From: Streptomyces bathyalis
GTDB taxonomy: Bacteria > Actinomycetota > Actinomycetes > Streptomycetales > Streptomycetaceae
Reading direction: 5' to 3'
Assembly: GCF_015910445.1 (NCBI RefSeq)
Contig: NZ_CP048882.1
Coordinates: forward strand, 6,941,501-7,005,500
Length of the DNA: 64,000 nucleotides
Of this stretch, positions 35,162 through 45,002 are shown one piece after another (position 1 is the first letter of the stretch; each line of letters opens with the position of its first letter). Position numbers and translations under genes: made by a program. The notes under the pieces are model-generated. The model made no database searches, had not been told where the DNA came from, and saw only the letters and a program-made list of their open reading frames with translations.

Positions 35162-36577
35162 ATGGCGACTGCGGTGGAGACGAATTCCGGTGACGAGGAT
35201 GCTGCGCAGCGGGCGCAGTCGAGTCTTGCGACAGAGGCCGCACGCAATCTCACCACGACCACCAAAACGCCCCCGCAGATGCAGGGAATCAGCTCACGGT
35301 GGCTCTTGAAGGTCCTCCCCTGGGTGCAGGTCCCCGGCGGCACCTTCCGCGTCAACAGGCGTCTGACGCACACCTTGGGCGACGGCCGCGTGGAGTTCGC
35401 CTCGACCGGCGCCGAGGTGCGGGTCGTCCCGCTGGAGCTGACCGAACTCCCACTGCTGCACGGCTACGAGGATCGTGCGGTGCTCGAAGCACTCGCGAAC
35501 CGCTGCGAGCAGCGCGACTTCGGGCCGGGCGAGACGATCATCGAGGCCGGACGCCCGGCCGACCAACTGTTGCTCGTCGCCCACGGCAAGCTGCGCAAGA
35601 CGACGGAGGGCAAGTACGGCGGCGAGAGCGTCCTCGGCGTGCTGGCGGACGGTGACCACATCGGGTCCGAACGCCTCACCGGCGAGCCGGGGAAGTGGGA
35701 CATCACCCTCACATCGCTGACCAGCGGCACCGTGCTGACCCTCGCCCGGGAGTCGTTCGAGGAGATCGCCGGCCGGTCGGAGAGCCTGCGCGCGCAGACC
35801 GCCGCCGCGGCCTCCGCCCTGCCCGGACAGCGCACTCCCGACGGCGAATCCGCGGTGGAGCTGGCGTCGGGGCATGTGGGGGAGGCGGCGCTGCCGGGGA
35901 CGTTCGTGGATTACGAACTCTCGCCGCGTGAGTACGAGTTGAGTGTGGCGCAGACGGTGCTGCGGGTGCATTCGCGGGTCGCGGATCTGTACAACCATCC
36001 GATGAACCAGGTCGAGGAGCAGTTGCGGTTGACGATCGAGGCCCTGCGGGAGCGGCAGGAGCACGAGATGGTCAACAACCGCGACTTCGGACTGCTGCAC
36101 AACGCCGGTCTCGGTCAGCGCATCCACACCCGCACGGGTCCGCCCACGCCCGACGACTTCGACGAACTCCTCGCCACGGTGTGGAAGGAGCCGAGCGTGA
36201 TCCTCGCGAACCCCAAGGCGATCGCCGCCTTCGGCCGCGAGTGCAGCCGCCGCGGCATCCAGCCCGACAGCACGGACGTGGAGGGCCACCGTCTTCCCGC
36301 GTGGCGCGGAGTGCCGGTCCTTCCGTGCAACAAGATCCCGGTCAGCCAAGAGGGCACGACCAGCGTGATGGTGATGCGTACCGGCCAGGAGAACCAGGGC
36401 GTCGTCGGCCTGCACCAGACGGGAATCCCCGACGAATATCAGCCAGGGGTCTCGGTCCGTTTCATGGGAATCGACGAAAAGGCGCTCATCTCCTATTTGG
36501 TGAGTGCCTACTATTCGGCGGCCGTACTGGTGCCGGATGCCCTGGGAATCCTTGAGGACGTCGAAATCGGCCACTGA
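35162..36577 (+). CDS. Family 2B encapsulin nanocompartment shell protein, copy 1
   Basis: A 471-residue protein with the Family 2 encapsulin pattern: an N-terminal arm (LTTTTKTPPQMQGISSRWLLKVLPWV), GGTFRVNRRLTHTLGDGRVEF, an inserted cyclic-nucleotide-binding-like domain at about residues 98-215 (the Family 2B hallmark; e.g. GETIIEAGRPADQLLLVAHGKLRK), then HK97-fold elements such as DLYNHPMNQVEEQLRLTIEALRERQEHEMVNN and a conserved end (GLHQTGIPDEYQPGVSVRFMG). Such shells assemble into icosahedral compartments around a cargo enzyme carrying a disordered tail. No cargo gene is adjacent. A second shell gene follows after 105 bp. Residues ~240-315 are identical in DNA to copy 2. Confidence 0.93.
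   Translation: MATAVETNSGDEDAAQRAQSSLATEAARNLTTTTKTPPQMQGISSRWLLKVLPWVQVPGGTFRVNRRLTHTLGDGRVEFASTGAEVRVVPLELTELPLLHGYEDRAVLEALANRCEQRDFGPGETIIEAGRPADQLLLVAHGKLRKTTEGKYGGESVLGVLADGDHIGSERLTGEPGKWDITLTSLTSGTVLTLARESFEEIAGRSESLRAQTAAAASALPGQRTPDGESAVELASGHVGEAALPGTFVDYELSPREYELSVAQTVLRVHSRVADLYNHPMNQVEEQLRLTIEALRERQEHEMVNNRDFGLLHNAGLGQRIHTRTGPPTPDDFDELLATVWKEPSVILANPKAIAAFGRECSRRGIQPDSTDVEGHRLPAWRGVPVLPCNKIPVSQEGTTSVMVMRTGQENQGVVGLHQTGIPDEYQPGVSVRFMGIDEKALISYLVSAYYSAAVLVPDALGILEDVEIGH
35878..36107 (+). repeat. 230-bp tract identical between the two encapsulin genes (copy 1)
   Basis: Every base matches 37387-37616, including all third codon positions. Immediately outside, the genes differ at synonymous and nonsynonymous sites. 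Shorter identical stretches exist elsewhere (for example 49 bp at 35351-35399 versus 36863-36911). Confidence 0.95.
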
Positions 36578-36682
36578 TCTGCCGGCGCAGGCACAGCAAC
36601 CCGCGCGCACCCAACGGGATTTCCGGCCCGTCTCCCGGAACCAGTTCACGCTCAGGCACCAGCACGGAAGGTCTCCCGGTAG

Positions 36683-38077
36683 ATGACCACCCAGCCCGAC
36701 ACGACGCCCGGCTCCGCACCCGGGCACAGCCTCAGCCTCACCACCGCTGCCGCACGCAACCTGACCACCACCACCAAGACACCCCCCCAGATGCAGGGGA
36801 TTTCCTCCCGCTGGCTGCTGAAGGTCCTTCCGTGGGTGGAGACCACGGGCGGTACCTTCCGGGTCAACAGGCGTCTGACGCACACCTTGGGCGACGGCCG
36901 CGTGGAGTTCGTCGTCACCGGGGCCGACATCGGCGTGATCCCCGCCGAGCTCCGCGAGATCCCGCTGCTGCGCGGGCTGACCGACGACGCCGCTCTGGGA
37001 GCGCTCGCCGAACGGTTCGAGCAGCGGGAGTACGCCGCGGGGGAGACGGTCGTCTCACGCGGCGATCCGGTCCGGCTTCTCCTCATCGCGCACGGCAAGG
37101 TGAAGCGCACCGGCGTCGGAAAGTACGGGGAGGAGGTGTCCCTGGGCGTGCTCGCAGGCGGCGATCACGCGGGGGACCAGGCCCTCACACCGGAGCCGGG
37201 GGAGTGGGAGCAGACGCTCACCGCGCTGACGAAGTGCACCGTACTGGCGTTGCCCGTGGAGGAGTTCCGCGAAGTGGCGGACCGCTCACGGGCGTTGCGC
37301 ACGTACCTCGACGAGTATCTCTCCCGCGCCATCCCACGGCAGAACAAGCGTGGCGAGGCCGAGATCGAGCTGGCGTCGGGGCACGCGGGGGAGGCGGCGC
37401 TGCCGGGGACGTTCGTGGATTACGAACTCTCGCCGCGTGAGTACGAGTTGAGTGTGGCGCAGACGGTGCTGCGGGTGCATTCGCGGGTCGCGGATCTGTA
37501 CAACCATCCGATGAACCAGGTCGAGGAGCAGTTGCGGTTGACGATCGAGGCCCTGCGGGAGCGGCAGGAGCACGAGATGGTCAACAACCGCGACTTCGGA
37601 CTGCTGCACAACGCCGATCTGGCCCAGCGCATCCACACCCGCACGGGCCCGCCCACCCCCGACGACCTGGACGAACTCATCTCCCGCCGCCGCAAGACGC
37701 AGTTCCTGCTCGCGCATCCCAAGGCGATCGCCGCGATCGGCCGCGAGTGCAGCAGCCGCGGCATCTATCCCCAGCAGACAGAACTGCACGGGACGGCTGT
37801 GCGTGCCTGGCGCGGGATTCCGCTGCTGCCCTGCAACAAGATCCCGGTCAGCCGGGAGGGCACGACCAGCGTGCTGGCGATGCGTACCGGCCAGGAGAAC
37901 CAGGGCGTCATCGGCCTGCACCAGACGGGAATCCCCGACGAGGTCCAGCCCGGCCTGAACGTGCGATTCATGGCCGTCGACGACAAGGCCCTGATCTCGT
38001 ACCTGGTGAGCACCTACTTCTCGGCTGCGGTGCTCGTCCCCGACGCACTCGGAGTGCTGGAGGACGTCGAGATCTGA
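36683..38077 (+). CDS. Family 2B encapsulin nanocompartment shell protein, copy 2
   Basis: A 464-residue paralogue of the preceding gene with the same order: N-terminal arm, TFRVNRRLTHTLGDGRVEF, an inserted cyclic-nucleotide-binding-like domain (residues ~95-210, GETVVSRGDPVRLLLIAHGKVKR), and the HK97-fold remainder. The inserted domain and the N-terminus are the most divergent parts, while the capsid-fold core is nearly identical, as expected if both proteins join one mixed shell. The phosphate-binding-cassette signature of true cAMP receptors (GE..L..RAA) is not obvious in either copy, so nucleotide binding is unproven. The ATG has GGAAGG about 11 nt upstream. It converges on the phosphoketolase gene 47 bp away. 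Confidence 0.93.
   Translation: MTTQPDTTPGSAPGHSLSLTTAAARNLTTTTKTPPQMQGISSRWLLKVLPWVETTGGTFRVNRRLTHTLGDGRVEFVVTGADIGVIPAELREIPLLRGLTDDAALGALAERFEQREYAAGETVVSRGDPVRLLLIAHGKVKRTGVGKYGEEVSLGVLAGGDHAGDQALTPEPGEWEQTLTALTKCTVLALPVEEFREVADRSRALRTYLDEYLSRAIPRQNKRGEAEIELASGHAGEAALPGTFVDYELSPREYELSVAQTVLRVHSRVADLYNHPMNQVEEQLRLTIEALRERQEHEMVNNRDFGLLHNADLAQRIHTRTGPPTPDDLDELISRRRKTQFLLAHPKAIAAIGRECSSRGIYPQQTELHGTAVRAWRGIPLLPCNKIPVSREGTTSVLAMRTGQENQGVIGLHQTGIPDEVQPGLNVRFMAVDDKALISYLVSTYFSAAVLVPDALGVLEDVEI
37387..37616 (+). repeat. 230-bp tract identical between the two encapsulin genes (copy 2)
   Basis: Partner of 35878-36107. The tract encodes the GEAALPGTFVDYELSPREY to RDFGLLHNA segment just after the inserted domain. 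Confidence 0.95.
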
Positions 38078-38124
38078 CGGGCACCCACGAGGGGGACATA
38101 CAGGCCGGGCGGGGAGGAGGGACC

Positions 38125-40518
38125 TCAGCCGGAGGCCGCGGACCAGCTCCACTCCGCGACCTCCGGCAGGTCCGTTCCGTGCTCACGGATCCAGGAGTGG
38201 TGCCGGATCCGCACATCCTCCATGGCCTGACGCACCCCCGTCGCCCGCACGGGCAGTCCCGGAGTGCGGTCGATGACGTCCATCACGAGCCGGTAGCGGT
38301 CCATGTCGTTGCGCATCACCATGTCGAACGGCGTCGTGGTGGCGCCCGACTCCTTGTAGCCGCGCACGTGGAGCGAGTCGTGCACGGCCCGCCGGTACGC
38401 GAGACGGTGCACCAGCCACGGATAGCCGTGGTATGCGAAGATCACCGGCTTGTCGCGGGTGAAGACGGCGTCGAACTCGGCGTCGGGCAGGCCGTGCGGA
38501 TGCTCCGTGCGCGGCAACAGCCGTGCGATGTCGACCACGTTGACCACGCGCACCGCGAGCTGGGGCAGATGCTCGCGCAGCAGCGACGCGGCCGCCAGCG
38601 TCTCCTGCGTGGGGACGTCGCCGGCGCAGGCCAGCACCACATCCGGCTCCCCGTCCGGCGCCTCGGTGCCCGCCCAGTCCCACACGCCGAGGCCGCGCTC
38701 GCAGTGGCCGCGTGCCTCCTCGAGCGACAGCCAGTCGAAGCACTGCTGCTTGCCCGCCACGACGACGTTGACGGTGTCGCGCGTGCGCAGCACATGATCC
38801 GCCACGCACAGCAGCGTGTTGGCGTCCGGCGGCAGATAGACCCGCACCACCTGGGGGCTCTTGTTCATGATGTGGTCGATGAAGCCGGGATCCTGGTGGG
38901 AGAAGCCGTTGTGGTCCTGCCGCCAGGCGTGCGATGTGAGCAGGTAGTTGAGCGAGGCGAGCGGCCTGCGCCACGGAACCTCACGCGAGCTCTGAAGCCA
39001 CTTGACGTGCTGCCCGGCCATGCTGGCGACGATGTGCGCGAACGCCTCGTACGTGCCGAAGAGCCCGTGCCTGCCGGTGAGCAGGTAACCCTCCAGCCAG
39101 CCCTGGCACATGTGCTCCGAGAGCACCTCCAGAACCCGCCCCTGCGGACCGAGGTGTTCGTCGGTCTTGAGCGTCTGCGCCTGCCAGCCGCGTGAGGTGA
39201 CGTCGAAGACGCCGTCGAGGTGGTTGGAAGCCGTCTCGTCAGGACCGAACAGGCGGAAGTCGCGCCGCTCCTGGGTGTCCGAGAACAACTCGGTCAGCGC
39301 TCCGCCCAGCACGCGCGTGGGTTCGTGCGAGGTGTGGCCGTGCCGTTCGACATCCACCGCGTGCGGTTCCAGCGCGGGCAGCGGCAGCTCACGCAGCAGG
39401 CGCCCCCCGTTCGCGTGCGGGGTGGCGCCCAGCCTGCGCTCTCCCTCCGGCACGCAGGCCAGGACCTGCTCCTCGGGCCTGCCCTCCTCGTCGAAGAGTT
39501 CCTGAGGCCCGTACGAGCGCAGCCAGTTCTCCAACTGCCGCAGCCGCGCCGGGTCTTCACGCACACCCGTCAGCGGGATCTGATGCGAGCGCCAGGTGTC
39601 CTCCACGGGCACGCCTTCGACCTCGGCAGGACCCGTCCAGCCCTTGGGAGTACGCAGCACCAGCATCGGCCAGCGCGGCCGGTGCACCGCGTCGCCGGCA
39701 CGTGCCCGGGCCTCGCGCTGGTACCGCCCGATGCGCTCCAGCGCCACGTCGAAGGCCCCTGCCAGTGCGCGGTGGGTCTCGGCCGGCGGGGTGTCCGGGT
39801 GCGCGGTGACGTGCAGCGGGTCGTATCCGTAGCCGCGCAGCAGGGCGTCCAGCTCGTCCTCCGGCAGCCGGGCCAGGACCGTCGGGTTCGCGATCTTGTA
39901 TCCGTTGAGGTGGAGCACCGGCAGAACGGCGCCGTCGTGCACCGGGTCGAGGAACTTGTTGGAGTGCCAGGCCGCGGCCAGCGGCCCTGTCTCGGCCTCC
40001 CCGTCGCCCACGACGGCGCACACCAGCAGATCCGGGTTGTCGAACGCCGCACCGTAGGCATGGGCCAGCGCGTAGCCGAGTTCGCCGCCCTCCTGGATCG
40101 AACCGGGTACGTCGGGTGCCGTATGACTGGGCAGGCCGCCAGGCTGGGAGAAGTCGCGGAAGAGGCTCAGCATGCCTTCGGCGTCGCGCCGCCGTGCGGG
40201 TTCGAGCTCGCCGAACGTCCCCTCCAGCCACGCCCCTGCCAGCACCGCCGGAGCGCCGTGCCCCGGGCCCCAGATGCCCATGGCCTCCAGGCCGTGCGTC
40301 CGGATGGCCCGGTTGAGGTGGGTGTACACGAGACCCAGCCCGGGTGCCGAACCCCAGTGCCCCAGCAGCCTCGGCTTGACGTGCTCCGCGCGCAGAGGCT
40401 CACGGAGCAGCGGATTGTCCCGCAGATACAGCTGGCAGGCGGAGAGATAGTTCATGGCTCGCCAGTGGGCGTCCAACTGGGCGGTCTCGGCGTCGGAGAG
40501 CGGAGGAGGCGTATGCAT
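38125..40518 (-). CDS. Xylulose-5-phosphate/fructose-6-phosphate phosphoketolase
   Basis: A 797-residue thiamine-diphosphate enzyme of the usual length. The XFP N-terminal domain contains GIWGPGHGAPAVLAGAWLEG and the cofactor/metal motif VVGDGEAETGPLAAAWHSNKF with HLNGYKIANPT; the middle domain has the FGPDETASNHLDGVF region and the C-terminal domain YHGYPWLVHRLAYRR. It cleaves xylulose 5-phosphate or fructose 6-phosphate to acetyl phosphate plus a triose or tetrose phosphate. The ATG at 40518 starts right at the conserved N-terminus; the open frame beyond is a shadow. It is divergent from a GAF regulator and converges on encapsulin copy 2. Confidence 0.96.
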   Translation of the reverse strand: MHTPPPLSDAETAQLDAHWRAMNYLSACQLYLRDNPLLREPLRAEHVKPRLLGHWGSAPGLGLVYTHLNRAIRTHGLEAMGIWGPGHGAPAVLAGAWLEGTFGELEPARRRDAEGMLSLFRDFSQPGGLPSHTAPDVPGSIQEGGELGYALAHAYGAAFDNPDLLVCAVVGDGEAETGPLAAAWHSNKFLDPVHDGAVLPVLHLNGYKIANPTVLARLPEDELDALLRGYGYDPLHVTAHPDTPPAETHRALAGAFDVALERIGRYQREARARAGDAVHRPRWPMLVLRTPKGWTGPAEVEGVPVEDTWRSHQIPLTGVREDPARLRQLENWLRSYGPQELFDEEGRPEEQVLACVPEGERRLGATPHANGGRLLRELPLPALEPHAVDVERHGHTSHEPTRVLGGALTELFSDTQERRDFRLFGPDETASNHLDGVFDVTSRGWQAQTLKTDEHLGPQGRVLEVLSEHMCQGWLEGYLLTGRHGLFGTYEAFAHIVASMAGQHVKWLQSSREVPWRRPLASLNYLLTSHAWRQDHNGFSHQDPGFIDHIMNKSPQVVRVYLPPDANTLLCVADHVLRTRDTVNVVVAGKQQCFDWLSLEEARGHCERGLGVWDWAGTEAPDGEPDVVLACAGDVPTQETLAAASLLREHLPQLAVRVVNVVDIARLLPRTEHPHGLPDAEFDAVFTRDKPVIFAYHGYPWLVHRLAYRRAVHDSLHVRGYKESGATTTPFDMVMRNDMDRYRLVMDVIDRTPGLPVRATGVRQAMEDVRIRHHSWIREHGTDLPEVAEWSWSAASG

Positions 40519-40644
40519 GGCGGATGGGTACCAGGGTGCGCCGCCTGACACACGTGGCCGCGTGCCGGGGAGTATCCCGAACCGTGTCGGATTGTCCGGG
40601 TCCACAGCGTTGCCTGGGGCTGTGACGCACGGCACGATGACGGT

Positions 40645-41997
40645 GTGCTGAATCCATGGCTGGCGCTGGAGACAGGGGCAGACGCGGCCGAGCGGACCGG
40701 TCAGGTGCGCCGCGCGCACGAGGAGTTCGTGACCCAGGGCGCGATCGGCGCGCAGGTGCGGAACGTGGTGGCCGAGTCCTGGCAGCGCTGCGCCGGTGCC
40801 TCCGTCGAGCCCGAGAGCGTGGCCCGGATCGACCTGGCGGACGACGACCTCGACGCGTACCGCTCGGCGCACCCCCTGGACCGGGTCATGCCCCTCTTCC
40901 GCGAGCTCCTCGGCACGGTCGCCGACGACGGCGCACACCTTCTCTCCGTGTGCGACGAGAACGGGCGCATGCTGTGGGTCGAGGGGCACTCCCAAGTCCA
41001 GCGCCACGCCGAGCGGATGAACTTCGTTCCGGGCGCCCGCTGGTCCGAGCGCTACATCGGCACCAACGCCCCGGGCACGGCGCTCGCCGTCGACCACGCC
41101 GTGCAGATCTTCACCGCCGAGCACTACTGCCGGCCGGTGCAGGCGTGGACGTGCGCCGCGGCCCCCGTGCACGATCCGCGCACCCACCGCCTGATCGGAG
41201 CGATCGACATCACCGGCGGCGACCATCTCGCCTCGCCCCAGAGCCTCGCGCTCGTCCAGGCGACGGCACGCGCCGCCGAGGCACACCTGGCCGAACTGGC
41301 GGCCGCGGGCGGCGCCTCCGCCGACGGTGCACCCGTGCTGAACGCGCTCGGCTGCGACGAGGCCCTGCTCGACGCCGGAGGCGGCACACCCGTGCGCCTG
41401 GGCAGGCGGCACAGCGAGATCATGGTGCTCCTGGCCGCGCACCCCGAGGGTCTCACCGGCGAACGCCTCGCCCTCGAACTCTACGGAGAACGGACAGTCA
41501 CGCCGGTCACGCTGCGCGCCGAACTCTCCCGCCTGCGCGGACTGCTGGGGTCGCTGCTCGACTCGCGTCCGTACCGGCTGCGCACCGCACCGCGCACCGA
41601 CCACGACGCCGTCGGCGAGGCACTGGCCGAGGGCGATCTGCCAGCAGCGCTCGCCGCCTACCGCGGCCCGCTGCTGCCGCTCTCCGAGGCACCCGGTGTC
41701 GTACGGCTGCGCAGGCGGCTGGAGGACCGGCTGCGCCGCGCCCTGCTCTCTTCCCGCGACCCCAGCCTGCTGGAGGAGTGGGTGCGCACACCCTGGGGCG
41801 AGGACGATCTGGAGATGTGGGAGGCGCTGCTGGCCGGACGCCAGGGCGGCGAGGCCCGCACCGCCGCCCTGGTCCGCCGCGTACGCGAACTGCGGCGCGC
41901 CTACGGCCTGGAGAACCCGCGGATGCCCCCCGCACGCCACCCGTACGCAGAGGACAGGGGAGCGCACGCAACGTATCGGCAACGTTCCCGTCCCTAG
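40645..41997 (+). CDS. GAF-domain transcriptional regulator
   Basis: A 450-residue protein. Residues ~20-215 resemble the N-terminal part of AcoR-type activators: a helical VRRAHEEFVTQGAIGAQVRNVVAESWQRC followed by a GAF domain (GAHLLSVCDENGRMLWVEGH, IGTNAPGTALA and the Cys-containing EHYCRPVQAWTCAAAPVHDP). Instead of an AAA plus Fis-type end, the C-terminus has a winged-helix module (RRHSEIMVLLAAHPEGLTGERLALELYGE with VTLRAELSRLRGLLG). It lies just upstream of the acetaldehyde dehydrogenase operon in the same direction and divergent from phosphoketolase, so it probably controls one or both in response to acetaldehyde, ethanol or acetoin. Confidence 0.88.
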   Translation: MLNPWLALETGADAAERTGQVRRAHEEFVTQGAIGAQVRNVVAESWQRCAGASVEPESVARIDLADDDLDAYRSAHPLDRVMPLFRELLGTVADDGAHLLSVCDENGRMLWVEGHSQVQRHAERMNFVPGARWSERYIGTNAPGTALAVDHAVQIFTAEHYCRPVQAWTCAAAPVHDPRTHRLIGAIDITGGDHLASPQSLALVQATARAAEAHLAELAAAGGASADGAPVLNALGCDEALLDAGGGTPVRLGRRHSEIMVLLAAHPEGLTGERLALELYGERTVTPVTLRAELSRLRGLLGSLLDSRPYRLRTAPRTDHDAVGEALAEGDLPAALAAYRGPLLPLSEAPGVVRLRRRLEDRLRRALLSSRDPSLLEEWVRTPWGEDDLEMWEALLAGRQGGEARTAALVRRVRELRRAYGLENPRMPPARHPYAEDRGAHATYRQRSRP

Positions 41998-42062
41998 TCT
42001 CTCCCGCAATACCGGGCCCGCCGAGGGATGAGGCGGGCCGCCTGCACCAAGGGGAGGCAGTG

Positions 42063-43585
<1,523 letters not shown>

Positions 43586-43586
<1 letters not shown>

Positions 43587-43984
43587 TGTCGTCGGCGGAG
43601 CAGGCACAGGACCGGGCGCCGGCCCCGGCACCGGAGCGGGTCGGCCTCACCGAGGAGGCCGCCCGGATGATCCGGCAGCTGACGGACCAGCACGGGCCGC
43701 TAATGTTCCACCAGTCCGGCGGCTGCTGCGACGGCAGCTCTCCGATGTGCTACCAGCTCGGCGAGCTGCGCACGGGAGACTCGGACGTGCTGCTCGGGCG
43801 GCTGGCAGTGGAGGGCGTCGACGAACCGGTGCCGTTCTGGATGTCCTCGAGCCAGTTCGCGTACTGGAGCCACACCCACCTGACGGTGGACGTGGTCCCG
43901 GGCCGCGGCAGCGGATTCTCGCTCGAGGCGCCGGAAGGCGTGCGTTTCCTGATCCGCTCGCGGCTGATGGACGACAGCGGCTGA
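43586..43984 (+). CDS. DUF779 protein
   Basis: A 132-residue protein of the DUF779 family, with FHQSGGCCDGSSPMCYQLGE and FWMSSSQFAYWSHTHLTVDVVPGRGSGFSLE. The three Cys in GCCDGSSPMC may bind metal. Its start overlaps the aldehyde dehydrogenase stop by one base (TGATG). DUF779 genes are usually found right after acetaldehyde dehydrogenases, so a supporting role in aldehyde oxidation is likely though unproven. The N-terminal ~18 residues are Ala/Pro-rich and variable. A strong hairpin terminator follows. Confidence 0.93.
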
Positions 43985-44000
43985 ACTGCCGCCCGGATTC

Positions 44001-44040
44001 CCGGCGGTCCGGCTCCCCACCGGGAGAACCGGACCGCCGG
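44001..44040. terminator. Strong hairpin terminator
   Basis: CCGGCGGTCCGG (44001-44012) pairs perfectly with CCGGACCGCCGG (44029-44040); inside, CTCCC and GGGAG can extend the stem. It lies just after the DUF779 stop and before the convergent MOSC gene end. Confidence 0.8.
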
Positions 44041-44066
44041 AACAGCGGTGGAGGGGCGCTCGCCCT

Positions 44067-44083
44067 GGCACCTCCCAGGTGCC
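44067..44083. terminator. Second hairpin, probably for the MOSC gene
   Basis: GGCACCT (44067-44073) and AGGTGCC (44077-44083) form a 7-bp stem with a CCC loop, 14 bp beyond the MOSC gene stop on the minus strand. Confidence 0.5.
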
Positions 44084-44096
44084 GAGCAGGCACCGC

Positions 44097-44951
44097 CTAG
44101 GCGAGCACCTCGACCGAGTCGCCGCTGCGCACCCTGCCCGTGCGCTCGGGGATCAGGTTCTGACCGAAGACCAACTGGTCCCCGAAGCGACGGTGGCGGG
44201 CGAGGGTGCGCAGCGGTTCCCTTCCTCGTACGCCCGACGTCTGGTCGGTGGTGGTCACCACGCAGCGCCCGCACGGCTTGGCCACGCGGAAGACGACCTC
44301 GCCGATGCGCAGCCGCCGCCATCCGTCCTCGGCCCACGGAGCACTTCCCGCGACGACGAGGTTCGGCCGGAAGCGGTTCATCGGCAGCGGGCCCTCATCG
44401 GCGTGATCGCCCTGTGCGATCAGGGAGTTGAGCGCGTCCAGCGAGGAGTCCGACGTGAGCAGGAGCGGGAAGCCGTCGGCCAGCGAGACCGTCTGCCCGT
44501 CAGGGGCGAACTGCGGGTCGATGGGGCGCCGCCGTCCGGGGGCGTCCAGGTGCACGAGCGTCACCGGTGTGCCGAGATACGCGGAGAACCAGTCGCTCGC
44601 CTCCGCGTCGGCGGGGACCACTTCGAGCTTCGTCCCGAACAGCCGCACGGGGACCGTCTCCCGGTCCGCCGGCGGCACGCCGATCTCGATCGGCTCCCTC
44701 CCCGGAGCCGTCACCGTCAGCGGCGCTTCCGCCGGACCTCCCCCGGAAGTGCCATCGAGGACCGGTACGGCCCGGACGAAGGCAAGGCGCGGCTGCTCCC
44801 GCTGCGTGACCTGGCTTCCGTCCGGAGACGTCAGCATCCAGCGCCTGTCTGCGGACGGCCCCCAAGGCTCGACCCTCAGCTCTTCACGCGTGATCCCCGC
44901 CAGTGCTTTCACCGGGTAGAGGTGGAGCGATGCCAGTCTCAAGGAGGCCAT
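44097..44951 (-). CDS. MOSC-domain protein
   Basis: A 284-residue protein with the N-terminal MOSC beta-barrel (LRLASLHLYPVKALAGI) and a C-terminal MOSC domain containing the conserved Cys motif KPCGRCVVTTTDQTSG and MNRFRPNLVV. It is related to mitochondrial amidoxime-reducing component and YcbX, which bind molybdenum cofactor through the Cys and reduce N-hydroxylated compounds. No ferredoxin domain is fused here, so an external electron donor is needed. The start has CAGGAT 6 nt upstream, a weak leaderless match. It is monocistronic. Confidence 0.92.
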   Translation of the reverse strand: MASLRLASLHLYPVKALAGITREELRVEPWGPSADRRWMLTSPDGSQVTQREQPRLAFVRAVPVLDGTSGGGPAEAPLTVTAPGREPIEIGVPPADRETVPVRLFGTKLEVVPADAEASDWFSAYLGTPVTLVHLDAPGRRRPIDPQFAPDGQTVSLADGFPLLLTSDSSLDALNSLIAQGDHADEGPLPMNRFRPNLVVAGSAPWAEDGWRRLRIGEVVFRVAKPCGRCVVTTTDQTSGVRGREPLRTLARHRRFGDQLVFGQNLIPERTGRVRSGDSVEVLA

Positions 44952-45002
44952 GCCGCCATCCTGCCACCCGCGCTGCCGGTCACCCGAAGGTGCCGGATCC
45001 GG

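Noticed and set aside
35162..38077. Reading the two genes as cAMP-receptor-type transcription factors because of the cyclic-nucleotide-binding-like domain
   Set aside because: There is no helix-turn-helix, and the rest of each protein matches the Family 2B encapsulin shell pattern in length and order.
38125..42009. Very long minus-strand open frame (1294 codons) covering phosphoketolase and continuing across the GAF regulator gene
   Set aside because: Only the part up to 40518 matches phosphoketolase; beyond it the frame is the high-GC shadow of the plus-strand GAF regulator.
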